64,000 bases of DNA from an uncultured Christensenella sp. (GCA_910586385.1 CAJUGX010000003.1:1-64000), one strand, 5' to 3'; shown: positions 53,501 to 61,737, counted from the stretch's first letter. Notes: generated from the sequence alone by a model not told the origin. Program-made: numbers and translations.

Positions 53501-53711
53501 TGACTTTGCAATTGACCAAAGAATCTATGCTTATATTGAGGTTTCAAATGACGAACTCGCTGAGATGTTGTTTGAATTTAAGGACAAAATCAAGCAAGAA
53601 GTTTTGATTTTGAGGATGGTCGAACTTGATGATATGCAAAACCCTGACATTGAGCGTACTGTCGAAGTTGGTGACGGGACTGTGCTCGTCAAACTTAAAG
53701 CAAAAGTATAA
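50562..53711 (+). CDS. ileS: Isoleucyl-tRNA synthetase, type 2 (eukaryote-like)
   Basis: Charges tRNA-Ile. At 1049 residues and with segments such as YQNGFDAHGLPVE, VWTTTPWTLSSN, GDWAISRSRYYGIPLP and GKKLSKSS (KMSKS loop near 595), it follows the eukaryote-like IleS2 class rather than the usual Bacillus type. The first signature is HHAYG at 57-61, where other IleS2 have HYGH-like residues. The C-terminus ends without the zinc finger of IleS1. IleS2 enzymes are known for low mupirocin sensitivity. A T-box controls it. SD AAGGAG. Confidence 0.93.
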   Translation: MKKEQAMPNFVEMEKSVLKFWDDKKVFENLKEKNKKTGKYFATLDGPITANYIMGLHHAYGRTYKDAMIKYQAMKGCDMHYQNGFDAHGLPVELRVEGELGLDSKKEIEKYGIDKFVEQCLKTVEKYSALQTESSKRLGQWMNWDDSYFTNSDSNITAIWHFLKKCQEKNWLSLAYRPMPWCTRCGTSLSEHEMSDADAYKDVTCQAIFFKCPILGTNNDILVWTTTPWTLSSNVAVAVNPELEYNIVKIKSSERNLIVLKDAMKVLKEDVDKVVGTVKGSELVGLTYETCFPELPEQNFEHKIVAWDAVDATEGSGAVHIAPGCGAEDFELGKKLGLKNIIPIDEAGRFYSNFGVLSGMDANSDETRDFVFSLMKERNKTYYTHKYTHRYPHCWRCKHPLLFRLVEQWVIKMDEIRPQLISAVDKVEFQPEFMKKRMLDWLNNMGDWAISRSRYYGIPLPFYPCKKCGKVTVVGSLAELEKLSSKEEVDALPHIHRPHIDKIKITCPHCGEKVERIKEVGDCWLDAGITPFSTNNYFTDKAFFEKNFPVECVIEGKEQIRLWFYSLLVMSVVLTGKAPYKKISTYPMLLAQDGKKLSKSSPNNIPLDVVFNEIGADIVRYNFVNTPLINDVKFGRETCDEVRRKLLGLWNAYIFLNTYACIDKPDLTNYKPDEKSLLFIDRWLINRVNEFASHSDKEYAVQNFGAIVKDFEVLIDELTNWYIRNNRRRFYKSENGTDKLNAYFCLNYAIKNIAMTMFPIIPFFSEYLWQNCVRELDKNAPESVALFGFNPCEFKVEDHGYTQMTDLARNIMSTAQRLRNENQIKVKQPLKKMYVSGSGNIEAVLKEMGDIIKDELNVKELECVGDDSMFNDEYLSVNFKKAGAVLKGDVQKLKTALAGLSEEENAKVMTGYKAGKVTVGEFSDLDSELFNLEKKPKQDFVIAHENGNTVVLDINLDKALIMEGLYREFVRSLQVLRKDADFAIDQRIYAYIEVSNDELAEMLFEFKDKIKQEVLILRMVELDDMQNPDIERTVEVGDGTVLVKLKAKV

Positions 53712-53726
53712 AGGAGAAACAAAAGG

Positions 53727-54569
53727 ATGAGAGTTGCTGACAGTTGGAAAGATTATCAGGTGATCGCAACTGGTGACGGAGAAAAGTTGGAGTCTTGGGC
53801 TGGAATAACTCTTCTTCGTCCAGACCCACAAGTGATTTGGCACAAAAAGAGAGATTTGAAGAAAGGTGTTGATGCTTTCTACACACGAAAAGACGGCGGC
53901 GGACTCTGGCACTATAACAAACAAATCCCAGACCAGTGGACAATTGGTTGGAAAGATTTGAAGTTTGTTGTCAAGCCTATGGGTTTCAAGCACACTGGCA
54001 TTTTCCCAGAGCAAGCATGCAACTGGGAAATGATGTCAAAACTTGTCAAAGAGAGCGGAAGACAAATCAAAGTGCTCAATTTGTTTGCATACACTGGCGG
54101 GGCATCTGTTGCACTTTCTCATGCTGGGGCAAGCGTTACTCATGTTGACGCAAGCAAAGGTATGGTGGAGCGTGCAAAAGAAAATGCAAAACTCAATGGC
54201 ATCTCAAACATCCGATTTATTGTGGATGACTGCCAGAAATTTATTGAAAGGGAAATAAGGCGTGGCAACTCTTATGATGCAATCATCATGGATCCACCAA
54301 GTTATGGCAGAGGACCAAGCGGTGAAATGTGGAAACTCGAAGACAATCTTGCTGACTTTGTGGAACTTTGCAAAAAAGTTTTGTCTGACAAACCGCTTTT
54401 TGTGCTTATAAACTCTTACACAACTGGACTTCAACCAACAGTCATTGCAAACATCCTCAAAAGCGTGTTTGGAAACGACAACGTTGAGGCGGACGAAATC
54501 GGTTTGCCAAGTGGAGAAGGACTTGTTTTGCCTTGTGGGGCAACGGGGGTGAAAATATGGAAGAATTGA
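53727..54569 (+). CDS. Class I rRNA methyltransferase, COG1092-like
   Basis: A 280-residue SAM-dependent methyltransferase. LNLFAYTGGASVALSHAGASVTHVDASKG is split over residues 114-142 and contains motif I. The catalytic-type loop MDPPSYGRG lies near 188. These match the RlmI/RlmK and YtxJ-like group that modifies 23S rRNA. The PUA domain of RlmI is missing. The exact target is unknown. It starts 15 bases after ileS, and its end overlaps the pseudouridine synthase by 13 bases, so the three genes are likely co-transcribed. Confidence 0.8.
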   Translation: MRVADSWKDYQVIATGDGEKLESWAGITLLRPDPQVIWHKKRDLKKGVDAFYTRKDGGGLWHYNKQIPDQWTIGWKDLKFVVKPMGFKHTGIFPEQACNWEMMSKLVKESGRQIKVLNLFAYTGGASVALSHAGASVTHVDASKGMVERAKENAKLNGISNIRFIVDDCQKFIEREIRRGNSYDAIIMDPPSYGRGPSGEMWKLEDNLADFVELCKKVLSDKPLFVLINSYTTGLQPTVIANILKSVFGNDNVEADEIGLPSGEGLVLPCGATGVKIWKN

Positions 54570-55258
54570 ATATTTTGTATGAAGACAACCAAATTGTAGT
54601 GGTGCTCAAGCCACACAATGTGCCAACCATGGCAGATGAAAGCAAAGATGTTGACATGCTTTCTCGTGTGAAGGAATATATCAAGGTGAAGTACAACAAA
54701 GAGGGGGAGGCCTTTGTAGGACTTGTGCACAGACTTGACAGACCAACTGGTGGGATTATGGTCTTTGCCAGAAACTCAAAGTCTGCAAAGCGTCTTTCAG
54801 AACAGTTTCAAACTCACTCTGTTGAAAAGACCTATTATGCAGTGGTGAATGGTGTTGTAAAAGTAAAAACAGACCATTTGACAAACTATCTGAAAAAAGA
54901 TGAAAAAGAAAACATTGTCAAAATCGTCCCTATGTCAGAAAGTGGTGCTAAAAAGGCAGAACTTGTCTATAATTATCTTGAAGACAACGGCAAGGAAAGT
55001 CTTGTTGAAGTGAAGATTTTGACAGGAAGAAGTCATCAAATCAGACTTCAAATGGCAAACATTGGACATAGCCTTGTTGGTGATGTCAAGTATGGGAAAG
55101 AGAAAGGAAGAACAAGCAATCTGGGGCTTTGGGCTGGGAAACTTGCGTTTGACCATCCAACAACAAAGCAGAGGATGGTGTTTATTGCTTGTCCAGATGA
55201 GACGATTTCACCTTGGAACAAGTTTAATATGGAAAAATATTTGAAAGTAAATAGATAA
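54557..55258 (+). CDS. RluA-family pseudouridine synthase
   Basis: A 233-residue pseudouridine synthase. The catalytic motif HRLDRPTGGIMVF (D near residue 61) and the later GRSHQIRLQMANIGHSLVGDVKYG are diagnostic of the RluA/RluD family. No S4 domain is present, so the position modified in rRNA or tRNA is not predictable. The start at 54557 has SD GGGGGTG and overlaps the methyltransferase gene, which implies coupling. Confidence 0.9.
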   Translation: MEELNILYEDNQIVVVLKPHNVPTMADESKDVDMLSRVKEYIKVKYNKEGEAFVGLVHRLDRPTGGIMVFARNSKSAKRLSEQFQTHSVEKTYYAVVNGVVKVKTDHLTNYLKKDEKENIVKIVPMSESGAKKAELVYNYLEDNGKESLVEVKILTGRSHQIRLQMANIGHSLVGDVKYGKEKGRTSNLGLWAGKLAFDHPTTKQRMVFIACPDETISPWNKFNMEKYLKVNR

Positions 55259-55377
55259 CATACTTTCCTTTTGGGGGAAAAGAAAAGTACGCAAAAGAAA
55301 ATCGACAATGATAAAACAGTCGGATACTTTTGTACATGAAAATATATAAGTTGAAAATTGCGCAAAATGGAGGCTTT

Positions 55378-57153
55378 ATGAAAACAAGAAGTGAGATTGA
55401 AGAAAGATACAAATGGGATTTGACAAAGTTTTGTGCAAATGACAACGAGTATTATGAAAGACTGAAGAAAGTTGAAAGTCAAATTGGAGTTTTCAAGAAA
55501 TATGAGGGGAAACTCTCTGATGAGAAAATTTTGTTTGAATGTCTTGAAAAGGAAATTGAGCTTTTGAAGGAGTTTTCGCTTGTTGCGATGTATGCACACT
55601 TGAGACTTTGTGAAGACAATGCAGACAGGACTTCAAATGAGATGAACGAAAAACTCTCTTTTGTCTCTTCAAAGTTTTCAAACGAGACATCATTCATTGA
55701 TGTTGAGATAAGCAAGTTTGAGACGGGAAAGCTTAAGGCACTTCAAGAGAACAAGAAGTTCAAAAATTACTCAAGGTTTTTTGAGAGCATTATCAGAGAT
55801 AAGCAGCACACTCTCAGCAAGGCTGAAGAGTTGCTTTTGTCACGACTTTCACAATGTTTTGGTGGGGACAGTGACAACTATGACAAGTTTGTTGATGTCG
55901 ACATGAAATTTGACAATATTCTTGATGAGAATGGAAAATCACACGAACTTAATCAAGCAAATTTTCAAGAATATCGAGAAAGCAAGGATAGAACGCTTAG
56001 AAAAAATTCATACAAAGCCATGATGGGCAAGTTTGGAGAATATATCAATTTCTTGGCGACAAACTATATCAACAATGTCAAAGAGGATTGTGTGCTTGCA
56101 AAAGTGAGAAAGCACAAGAGTGCTTTGGCTGCTTCTATTTTCAATGAGGAGGCAACCGAAGAGGTTTACAATCTTTTGATAAAGAAAGTTAGAGAAAATA
56201 TTGCTCTTGGTCAGGATTATTTCGAACTTAAGAGAAAGATGCTTAAGCTTGACAGGTTTGCAGTTTATGACAACTTTGCTCCGGTTGTGAATGGAGTAAG
56301 CAAAAAATATACCTACGAAGAGGCAATTGACCTCATCAAAGAAGCGGTCTCAGTTTTGGGTGAAGACTATGTCAAATTGATTGACAAAGCAAAAGATGAG
56401 AGATGGATAGATGTCTATCCAAACAAAAACAAAGATAGTGGTGCCTTTTCAAGTGGAACCTATGGTGCGACACCAGTTGTTTTGACAAACTTCACTGGAA
56501 ACTTGGAGAGTGTGTTTACGCTTGCGCACGAGTTGGGGCACTCAATGCACACGTATTTGTCTAACAAGAATCAACCAATTCAGACTTGTGACTATGTGAT
56601 TTTTGTTGCAGAAGTTGCAAGCAATGTAAATGAGATGTTGCTTCTTTCATATTTGCTGGAAAGAGCGAAGACGAAGAAAGAAAAGATTTATTATTACGAC
56701 CATTTCCTCAACCAAGTTAAGTCTTCAATATATAGACAGACGATGTTTGCTGAATTTGAGCAATTTGCACATGAGGAATTTGAGAAGGAAAATCCGCTCT
56801 CTGCAGAACTTCTTTGTGAAAAATACAAAGAGTTGAATGATTTCTATTTTGGTGAAAAAGTTGAGCAACTCGATGAGATGAAATATGAGTGGGCGAGGAT
56901 ACCACATTTCTACAGCAGTTTCTACGTATACAAGTATGCAACGGGGCTTATCTGTGCAATAAAAATTGCAAACAGCCTTCTTGATGGAAATGGTTTTGAG
57001 AAAAAATATCTCAAGTTTTTGTCATCAGGTTGCTCAAAAGACCCTATATCACTTTTGAAGATTGCAGATTGCGATCTTACAAAAGAAAAGACTTTTGACG
57101 AAGCGTTTGATGTTTGCAAAGACTATGTAAACAAATGGGCAGAGTTGATTTAA
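55378..57153 (+). CDS. pepF: Oligoendopeptidase F (M3 family)
   Basis: A cytosolic zinc metallopeptidase that degrades oligopeptides. The 591-residue length is normal. The zinc motif HELGH is at 384-388 (LAHELGHSMHTY), with the downstream glutamate region EVASNVNEMLL. The N-terminus RYKWDLTKFC is typical. The ATG at 55378 has SD TGGAGG. A frame from 55330 is rejected. It lies 120 bases after the pseudouridine synthase. Confidence 0.93.
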   Translation: MKTRSEIEERYKWDLTKFCANDNEYYERLKKVESQIGVFKKYEGKLSDEKILFECLEKEIELLKEFSLVAMYAHLRLCEDNADRTSNEMNEKLSFVSSKFSNETSFIDVEISKFETGKLKALQENKKFKNYSRFFESIIRDKQHTLSKAEELLLSRLSQCFGGDSDNYDKFVDVDMKFDNILDENGKSHELNQANFQEYRESKDRTLRKNSYKAMMGKFGEYINFLATNYINNVKEDCVLAKVRKHKSALAASIFNEEATEEVYNLLIKKVRENIALGQDYFELKRKMLKLDRFAVYDNFAPVVNGVSKKYTYEEAIDLIKEAVSVLGEDYVKLIDKAKDERWIDVYPNKNKDSGAFSSGTYGATPVVLTNFTGNLESVFTLAHELGHSMHTYLSNKNQPIQTCDYVIFVAEVASNVNEMLLLSYLLERAKTKKEKIYYYDHFLNQVKSSIYRQTMFAEFEQFAHEEFEKENPLSAELLCEKYKELNDFYFGEKVEQLDEMKYEWARIPHFYSSFYVYKYATGLICAIKIANSLLDGNGFEKKYLKFLSSGCSKDPISLLKIADCDLTKEKTFDEAFDVCKDYVNKWAELI

Positions 57154-57165
57154 GGGATCGCATAT

Positions 57166-57240
57166 GATTTGCATAATTATGCAATAACACGAATAAATAT
57201 GTTGATATTATGCCAGTGGTATGCAATAAAAATTGCAAAT
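57166..57240. repeat. Intergenic palindromic repeat, copy 4
   Basis: It contains the palindrome TTGCATAATTATGCAA and the words ATATTATGCC and GTGGTATGCAATA, similar to the copies at 16105, 23137 and 48549. Confidence 0.4.
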
Positions 57241-57281
57241 ATTAGGTATTTGGATTTATAATTATTCAAAGTCAAATAAAC

Positions 57282-57311
57282 AAAGACCACCAGAAAACTG
57301 GTGGTCTTTTT
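57282..57311 (+). terminator. Terminator of pepF
   Basis: A 12-bp stem AAAGACCACCAG/CTGGTGGTCTTT with an AAAA loop and a T run. Confidence 0.85.
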
Positions 57312-57339
57312 ATGGAATTTGTCTTTTGTGTTTGCTTTG

Positions 57340-57525
57340 TTATTTGCAATTTTGTGCCAAAAGGAATCCAATTGCAAAATAGAGAAGACTGCTTTGGTCA
57401 ACCAAAATTCCGCCTTGACAATGAGGGGGATTGTGCGGTGGGCAGAATTGTGGAGGAGGTGGGCAGCATCCACACGGACGCAAATCTTGACAACATCCAC
57501 TTCTATAATTAGAGGAGTAGTTCAT
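57340..57525 (-). CDS. Small Cys/Pro-rich protein with hydrophobic C-terminus
   Basis: A 61-residue protein: a Ser/Asn/Tyr start, then CCQDLRPCGCCPPPPQFCPP and further His/Pro/Cys residues, then a hydrophobic end (SSLLYFAIGFLLAQNC). SD TGGAGG lies eight bases before the ATG at 57525. Small proteins with a Cys-rich head and short hydrophobic tail are common in spore coats, so a spore role is possible; this is inference. A CATAAAAT at about 57545-57552 (minus strand) upstream could be a sporulation-sigma -10. Confidence 0.6.
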   Translation of the reverse strand: MNYSSNYRSGCCQDLRPCGCCPPPPQFCPPHNPPHCQGGILVDQSSLLYFAIGFLLAQNCK

Positions 57526-57591
57526 TTGCTTTGCCTCCATTCTCATTTTATGTCAAAAATAGGATTTTGTGAAAATGAAAAAGGCAGATGT

Positions 57592-58389
57592 TTATCTACC
57601 CTTTTTGTTTTCTTTTTTGTAGAAAAGTTTTGTTGTCGCGTCATCCATGATTTTCACCGAAAACAATCTTTTGATGATGTTCAAAAATTTGTATTCTGCA
57701 CCAACGATATATCTTGGTTTGAGATGTTTTTTCTCACAAATCTTGTATATCTTTTTGACTGCGACATTGCATTTCATTCTTCTTTTTTCACTCTTTTCAG
57801 TTGGCTCTGTTGAGAGTTTGATTGACTGACCGTATCTCTCGTTTGTCGCATAGTCCTTTATGCGATTTTCTGTGAAGTTTGTTTTGATGTCACATGGGCA
57901 AATTGAGGTGACTTGGATTGATGTTTGTGAAAGTTCCATGCGGAGGCTTCTTGCAAAACTGTCAACGGCTGCCTTGCTTGCACAATAGTATGCTCTAAAT
58001 GGCACTGGGAAAAGTGATGTTGCAGATGCAACAACAAAAATCTTGCCGTCTTTCTTCATTTTTGGGATGGCATATTTGCAGGCGTTTGACGTGCCAAAAA
58101 AGTTTACATCAAACTGTCTTTTTGCAGTCTTTTCGTCAATAAGTTCTACTGCGCCGCTCACGCCGAAGCCAGCACAGCAAATAAGCATATCAATTTCGCC
58201 ATGATTTTTGTAGATTTCATCAAAAGTAGACTTGAGTTTTTTCTCGTCAGAAACATCCACGGCGTAATCTGTGGATGTCCTTGAAATATCGATGACAACA
58301 TCACCGATACTTTTGAAAATGTTTTTCAGCCCAAGACCAATTCCGCTTGTTGCTCCTGTGATGACAATCGTCCTTTTCTCTATCCTCAT
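57592..58389 (-). CDS. Short-chain dehydrogenase/reductase
   Basis: A 265-residue SDR with cofactor motif TGATSGIG near residue 11, CCAGFGVSG near 81, the catalytic serine in ASATSLFP and YYCASKAA near 147. It is the same type as the SDR at 16174, with the shared GFG after the NAG-like motif and a similar C-terminal basic section, so the two are likely paralogues. The substrate is unknown. The ATG at 58389 has SD GTGAGG. It is divergent from the SHOCT gene. Confidence 0.87.
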   Translation of the reverse strand: MRIEKRTIVITGATSGIGLGLKNIFKSIGDVVIDISRTSTDYAVDVSDEKKLKSTFDEIYKNHGEIDMLICCAGFGVSGAVELIDEKTAKRQFDVNFFGTSNACKYAIPKMKKDGKIFVVASATSLFPVPFRAYYCASKAAVDSFARSLRMELSQTSIQVTSICPCDIKTNFTENRIKDYATNERYGQSIKLSTEPTEKSEKRRMKCNVAVKKIYKICEKKHLKPRYIVGAEYKFLNIIKRLFSVKIMDDATTKLFYKKENKKGR

Positions 58390-58440
58390 AAAGACCTCAC
58401 TATGTGATTTTAATACAATTTTCAAAAATTTCAAAATAAT

Positions 58441-58469
58441 TTGACATTGTTTTTACATAATGATATTAT
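58441..58469 (+). promoter_or_regulatory. Promoter of the SHOCT membrane protein gene
   Basis: TTGACA (58441-58446), a 17-base spacer and TATTAT (58464-58469). Confidence 0.75.
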
Positions 58470-58516
58470 TGACTTAATTTATTTGGCAAAAATAAATTCA
58501 TCTAGGGGTGAAATTT

Positions 58517-59050
58517 ATGTATATGAACAAAACAAAAAGAAGTCTTATCATGGCTTCTGCGATAATCAATTTGATCACTGTGGTCGTCAACTTGGTTTCA
58601 TCAATTCTCGCAATTGTAAAGCCAGACTTCTTGGTGAAATATCAAGACTATTATTATTTCCTGGGCTATTCTACAAACATCGTTTATGTGGTGATTTCAT
58701 TTGCATTGGGACTTGTCGGAAGCATCCTGCTTCTCTATTCGATCAGAAGTAGGGGCAAATATTTCAGAAGATCTTATGGAGTTTACGCTGCAGGGTTTGT
58801 GATTGTTGTCATCTGTGGCGGATGGGTTGCTTGGCTCTTGCTCTTTATCTCAGCATTTGTGCCAGACATCATTATCATCAACGACAAATCGGAACTTCGC
58901 CGTGAGGCAAAACAAGAAGAGAAAGAAGAAATTTTGCGTGACAAGGCTTATGAAGAGAAGAAGGCAAAGATTGAAGAATTGAAGCGTCTTCGTGATTCTG
59001 GTGCAATCACCGAGGAAGAATATAGAGACAGACTTTTTGAGTTGCTCTAG
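58517..59050 (+). CDS. Membrane protein with C-terminal SHOCT domain
   Basis: A 177-residue protein with three membrane helices (about 8-30, 45-68 and 87-110), a charged coiled coil, and a C-terminal SHOCT motif (IEELKRLRDSGAITEEEYRDR). SHOCT domains occur at the ends of many bacterial membrane proteins and are thought to mediate oligomerisation. The specific function is unknown. The start at 58517 has SD AGGGGTG. An in-frame GTG at 58508 is part of that SD. Confidence 0.8.
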   Translation: MYMNKTKRSLIMASAIINLITVVVNLVSSILAIVKPDFLVKYQDYYYFLGYSTNIVYVVISFALGLVGSILLLYSIRSRGKYFRRSYGVYAAGFVIVVICGGWVAWLLLFISAFVPDIIIINDKSELRREAKQEEKEEILRDKAYEEKKAKIEELKRLRDSGAITEEEYRDRLFELL

Positions 59051-59055
59051 AAAAC

Positions 59056-59099
59056 TAAATCACAACTTTTGGCGGATGAGTGATTGTTGTGATTTTTTG
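59056..59099 (+). terminator. Terminator of the SHOCT gene
   Basis: A 9-bp stem AATCACAAC/GTTGTGATT with a long loop, then a T run. Confidence 0.65.
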
Positions 59100-59178
59100 T
59101 TTTCCAAAAAAAGATTGAAAATTTTTGAGACAAATTGAAGAATAAAGTGTTATATTTGTGTAAAGCGAAGGAGAAGAA

Positions 59179-59715
59179 ATGGCTAGCCAATTGGAACTTT
59201 ACAGCAATTTGGATGTCTCTGACAACCTCGAGAAACTCTTGGACATCTATGCTGACCGTATTATCGGTTTCATCAACAGTTTTGTGAAAGATTTGAATTC
59301 ATCTGAAGATATCATGATGGATGTGTTTTTGCAACTGCTTGAAAGCAGACCATTATTTGAGCATGAAAACCAACTCAAGGCATGGCTTTTTAAGGTTGCA
59401 AAAAACAAAGCATTCAATCACTTGAAGAAAAATAAGCATTTGGTGAAATTGAGTGAAGGCATGTTGATTGAAAGCCAAGAGTTTGAGCAAAAATTCTATC
59501 ACGACAATCTCTCAAAAGTTTTGAAGGATGCTATGGAGAAATTGAAGCCGAAATACAGAGAGGTTTTGCATTTGAGTTGTTTTGAGGAAATGTCAAATGA
59601 TGAGATTGCAAAAGTTTTGGAAGTTGACGAGAGACAGGTGAGAAATCTCAAACATCGTGCGAAACAAAAACTCAATGAAGTTTTGAAAGAGAAAAATTTC
59701 TTCTATGAAGGTTAA
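59179..59715 (+). CDS. ECF-type RNA polymerase sigma factor
   Basis: A 178-residue sigma factor with only regions 2 and 4. Region 2 is IIGFINSFVKDLNSSEDIMMDVFLQL, then KAWLFKVAKNKAFNHLK. Region 4 is KYREVLHLSCFEEMSNDEIAKVLEVDERQVRN. SD AAGGAG. It is 12 bases ahead of a gene for a one-pass membrane protein, the usual sigma/anti-sigma arrangement, so it probably responds to an envelope signal. Its regulon is unknown. Confidence 0.9.
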   Translation: MASQLELYSNLDVSDNLEKLLDIYADRIIGFINSFVKDLNSSEDIMMDVFLQLLESRPLFEHENQLKAWLFKVAKNKAFNHLKKNKHLVKLSEGMLIESQEFEQKFYHDNLSKVLKDAMEKLKPKYREVLHLSCFEEMSNDEIAKVLEVDERQVRNLKHRAKQKLNEVLKEKNFFYEG

Positions 59716-59727
59716 AAGGAGGACATC

Positions 59728-61227
59728 ATGAAAACAAACAAAGAACGCTCACAAATCATTATGCAAAGATACAACGAAGAAGCACAGAAGACAGAAGTTT
59801 TGAAACTTTCTCAAAGCAAAGCCACAAAGCAGAAAAAGAAATTTGTTTGGGGCAAAAAGGCTTGGGTTTCTGTTGCCATGGCTTGCCTCGTCGTTGTCTC
59901 ATCACTGGGACTTGGTCTTGGCTTGGGACTTGGTCTAGGGGATAATTATCAAAACTTAAACAACGTATTCATTGCAAATTTTGAACAATATTCAGCCATT
60001 GGGTCTGGTGCACAGATTGAAGCACAAGCCAAAGCAAATGGAATGGCAATTGCAGCAAGTGTGGGAGGGCACCACAACAAACTCATTGGATTGAAACATG
60101 ATGGAACTGTTGAGGAACTTAAAGTTTCCGATCATACAGACGGAAAACCAGAAGAAATAAAGTGGAATGTCGGTGATATTTATTCTTTTAAGAATTTTAC
60201 TGTGGTCGGCTTGTATACCAAGCAAAACATGAGTAATTTTTATGTTGACAATAATGGGCAATTGACAATATTCATCGACAATAATACGGGAAAAATTTAC
60301 TCTTTGAAGGACGCATTGGTTGAAAATAAAAATGACAAATCCATTTATGAAATCAGTTTTATTAAACCAATTTATGGTGGTTGGCCAACATACATGCGAG
60401 ATGGCTGTGAGAGTGAAAATAGTTTGTTCTTTTATGCCAGAGCGTATACTGCTGAAGGAGGTAGTTCTAATTATTATAAGGCGACTATTGTTGGCGGTGA
60501 ATTGCAAATTGAAAAGATTTTCGATGTCTCAGAGAATGCAAATTTTGTAAACTATAAAAATTCGTTTGTTGATAAATACGGTAATATATATTTAACAGCT
60601 GGTGGTTCGATTGATTCTACTTGTCCTATGGCCTATTTGACATATATGCGTACGACAGAAGGTATTTTGAAAAAAGTTGATATTGGTGTGTTTAGGTCAA
60701 TAAATGGAATTGTTTACACGGCAGATAAACTGAACCAGTTTAATGAGAAAGGAGAACTTGTTTCAAACAGCTTTGTTGATTGTGACACTTTCTTGACAAG
60801 AGACTTGATGATAAAGAAAGTTGGAAATGTTGAATATTATTATGGGAAAATTTACTCTTGGGATTTTGGTGACCAAAAAATTGATAAGAGTATTATGAAA
60901 GTGACATGGAAAAACGATATTGAATTTGAAATCGATCAGATTTCCCTTTCGGAATATACAAACGATTTTGTTGTGACGAGAGATAAAATTTTCTTTATGA
61001 ATGACCAAAAAATTTATAGTGTCAACATTGAAACTGGTGCAAAAGAAGATTTGGTTTCAGACTATTTCTTTACATCAATCCAGACAGACAACCTTGGCAA
61101 TGTTGCATTTACTGGACTTGACTCTACACTGCAAAATGTGTCTGGCTTGATTAGAAATGATGGAACAATTGATATCACAATATCTGCATACAAATACGAA
61201 GTGTATTATATCAAGCCACTCAACTAA
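59728..61227 (+). CDS. One-pass membrane protein, candidate anti-sigma factor
   Basis: A 499-residue protein. Residues 1-45 are charged and cytoplasmic (NKERSQIIMQRYNEEAQKT). The membrane helix at about 48-72 ends in a striking Gly-Leu repeat (LGLGLGLGLGLG). The remaining 425 residues are extracytoplasmic and beta-rich with recurring Tyr/Gly/Asn turns, suggestive of a propeller or sandwich sensor. No known anti-sigma motif (such as a zinc HxxxCxxC) is seen, so the anti-sigma role rests on position after the ECF gene. SD AAGGAGG. Confidence 0.6.
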   Translation: MKTNKERSQIIMQRYNEEAQKTEVLKLSQSKATKQKKKFVWGKKAWVSVAMACLVVVSSLGLGLGLGLGLGDNYQNLNNVFIANFEQYSAIGSGAQIEAQAKANGMAIAASVGGHHNKLIGLKHDGTVEELKVSDHTDGKPEEIKWNVGDIYSFKNFTVVGLYTKQNMSNFYVDNNGQLTIFIDNNTGKIYSLKDALVENKNDKSIYEISFIKPIYGGWPTYMRDGCESENSLFFYARAYTAEGGSSNYYKATIVGGELQIEKIFDVSENANFVNYKNSFVDKYGNIYLTAGGSIDSTCPMAYLTYMRTTEGILKKVDIGVFRSINGIVYTADKLNQFNEKGELVSNSFVDCDTFLTRDLMIKKVGNVEYYYGKIYSWDFGDQKIDKSIMKVTWKNDIEFEIDQISLSEYTNDFVVTRDKIFFMNDQKIYSVNIETGAKEDLVSDYFFTSIQTDNLGNVAFTGLDSTLQNVSGLIRNDGTIDITISAYKYEVYYIKPLN

Positions 61228-61241
61228 GGTGGGTGAAAAAG

Positions 61242-61274
61242 AAAAGTTGAAGAATTTGCTCTTCAACTTTTTTG
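61242..61274. terminator. Bidirectional terminator
   Basis: Stem AAAAGTTGAAGA/TCTTCAACTTTT and a T run between the membrane protein gene and tadA. Confidence 0.85.
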
Positions 61275-61287
61275 TTGCGGATTGGGG

Positions 61288-61737
61288 CTATTTCTTTGTG
61301 CGACTCTGTTTGAAAAAGTTTGTAAGAAGAGATGCACACTCGGTTTCATATTCGGTCATTTGCTCAAATTCACACTTGTGGTTGAGGCGGGTGGAAGAGA
61401 GTATTTTTTCAAAGAGGTGATCATCTGAGGTCTTCTCTTTTGCACCATAAAAAACTTTTTTGATGCGGGCGTTTGCAATCGCACCGGCACACATTGGACA
61501 AGGCTCAAGGGTGACATACATGGTGCAATCTTCAAGGCGCCAGTCTTTGAGCTTTCTGCACGCCTTGTCAATGGCAATGATTTCTGCGTGGTGAAGAGCG
61601 TTTTTGCTTTTTTCTCTTTTGTTGAAACCACGAGAAATGATTTTGCCGTCACGGACAATGACTGCACCGATTGGCACTTCATTTTTTGAGAGTGCTTTTC
61701 TTGCGAGGTTTATTGCTTCGTTCATAAATTCATTCAT
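61288..61737 (-). CDS. tadA: tRNA adenosine deaminase TadA
   Basis: Converts A34 to inosine in tRNA, classically tRNA-Arg(ACG). The 149-residue protein has the zinc deaminase motifs HAEIIAI (with the proton-shuttle glutamate) near residue 52 and PCPMCAGAI near 78. NEFMNEAINLARKAL at the N-terminus fits TadA better than other cytidine deaminases. The presence of tRNA-Leu(AAG) in this window suggests a second substrate. A -10 TAAAAT ends six bases before the ATG and no SD is present, so the mRNA looks leaderless. Confidence 0.9.
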   Translation of the reverse strand: MNEFMNEAINLARKALSKNEVPIGAVIVRDGKIISRGFNKREKSKNALHHAEIIAIDKACRKLKDWRLEDCTMYVTLEPCPMCAGAIANARIKKVFYGAKEKTSDDHLFEKILSSTRLNHKCEFEQMTEYETECASLLTNFFKQSRTKK

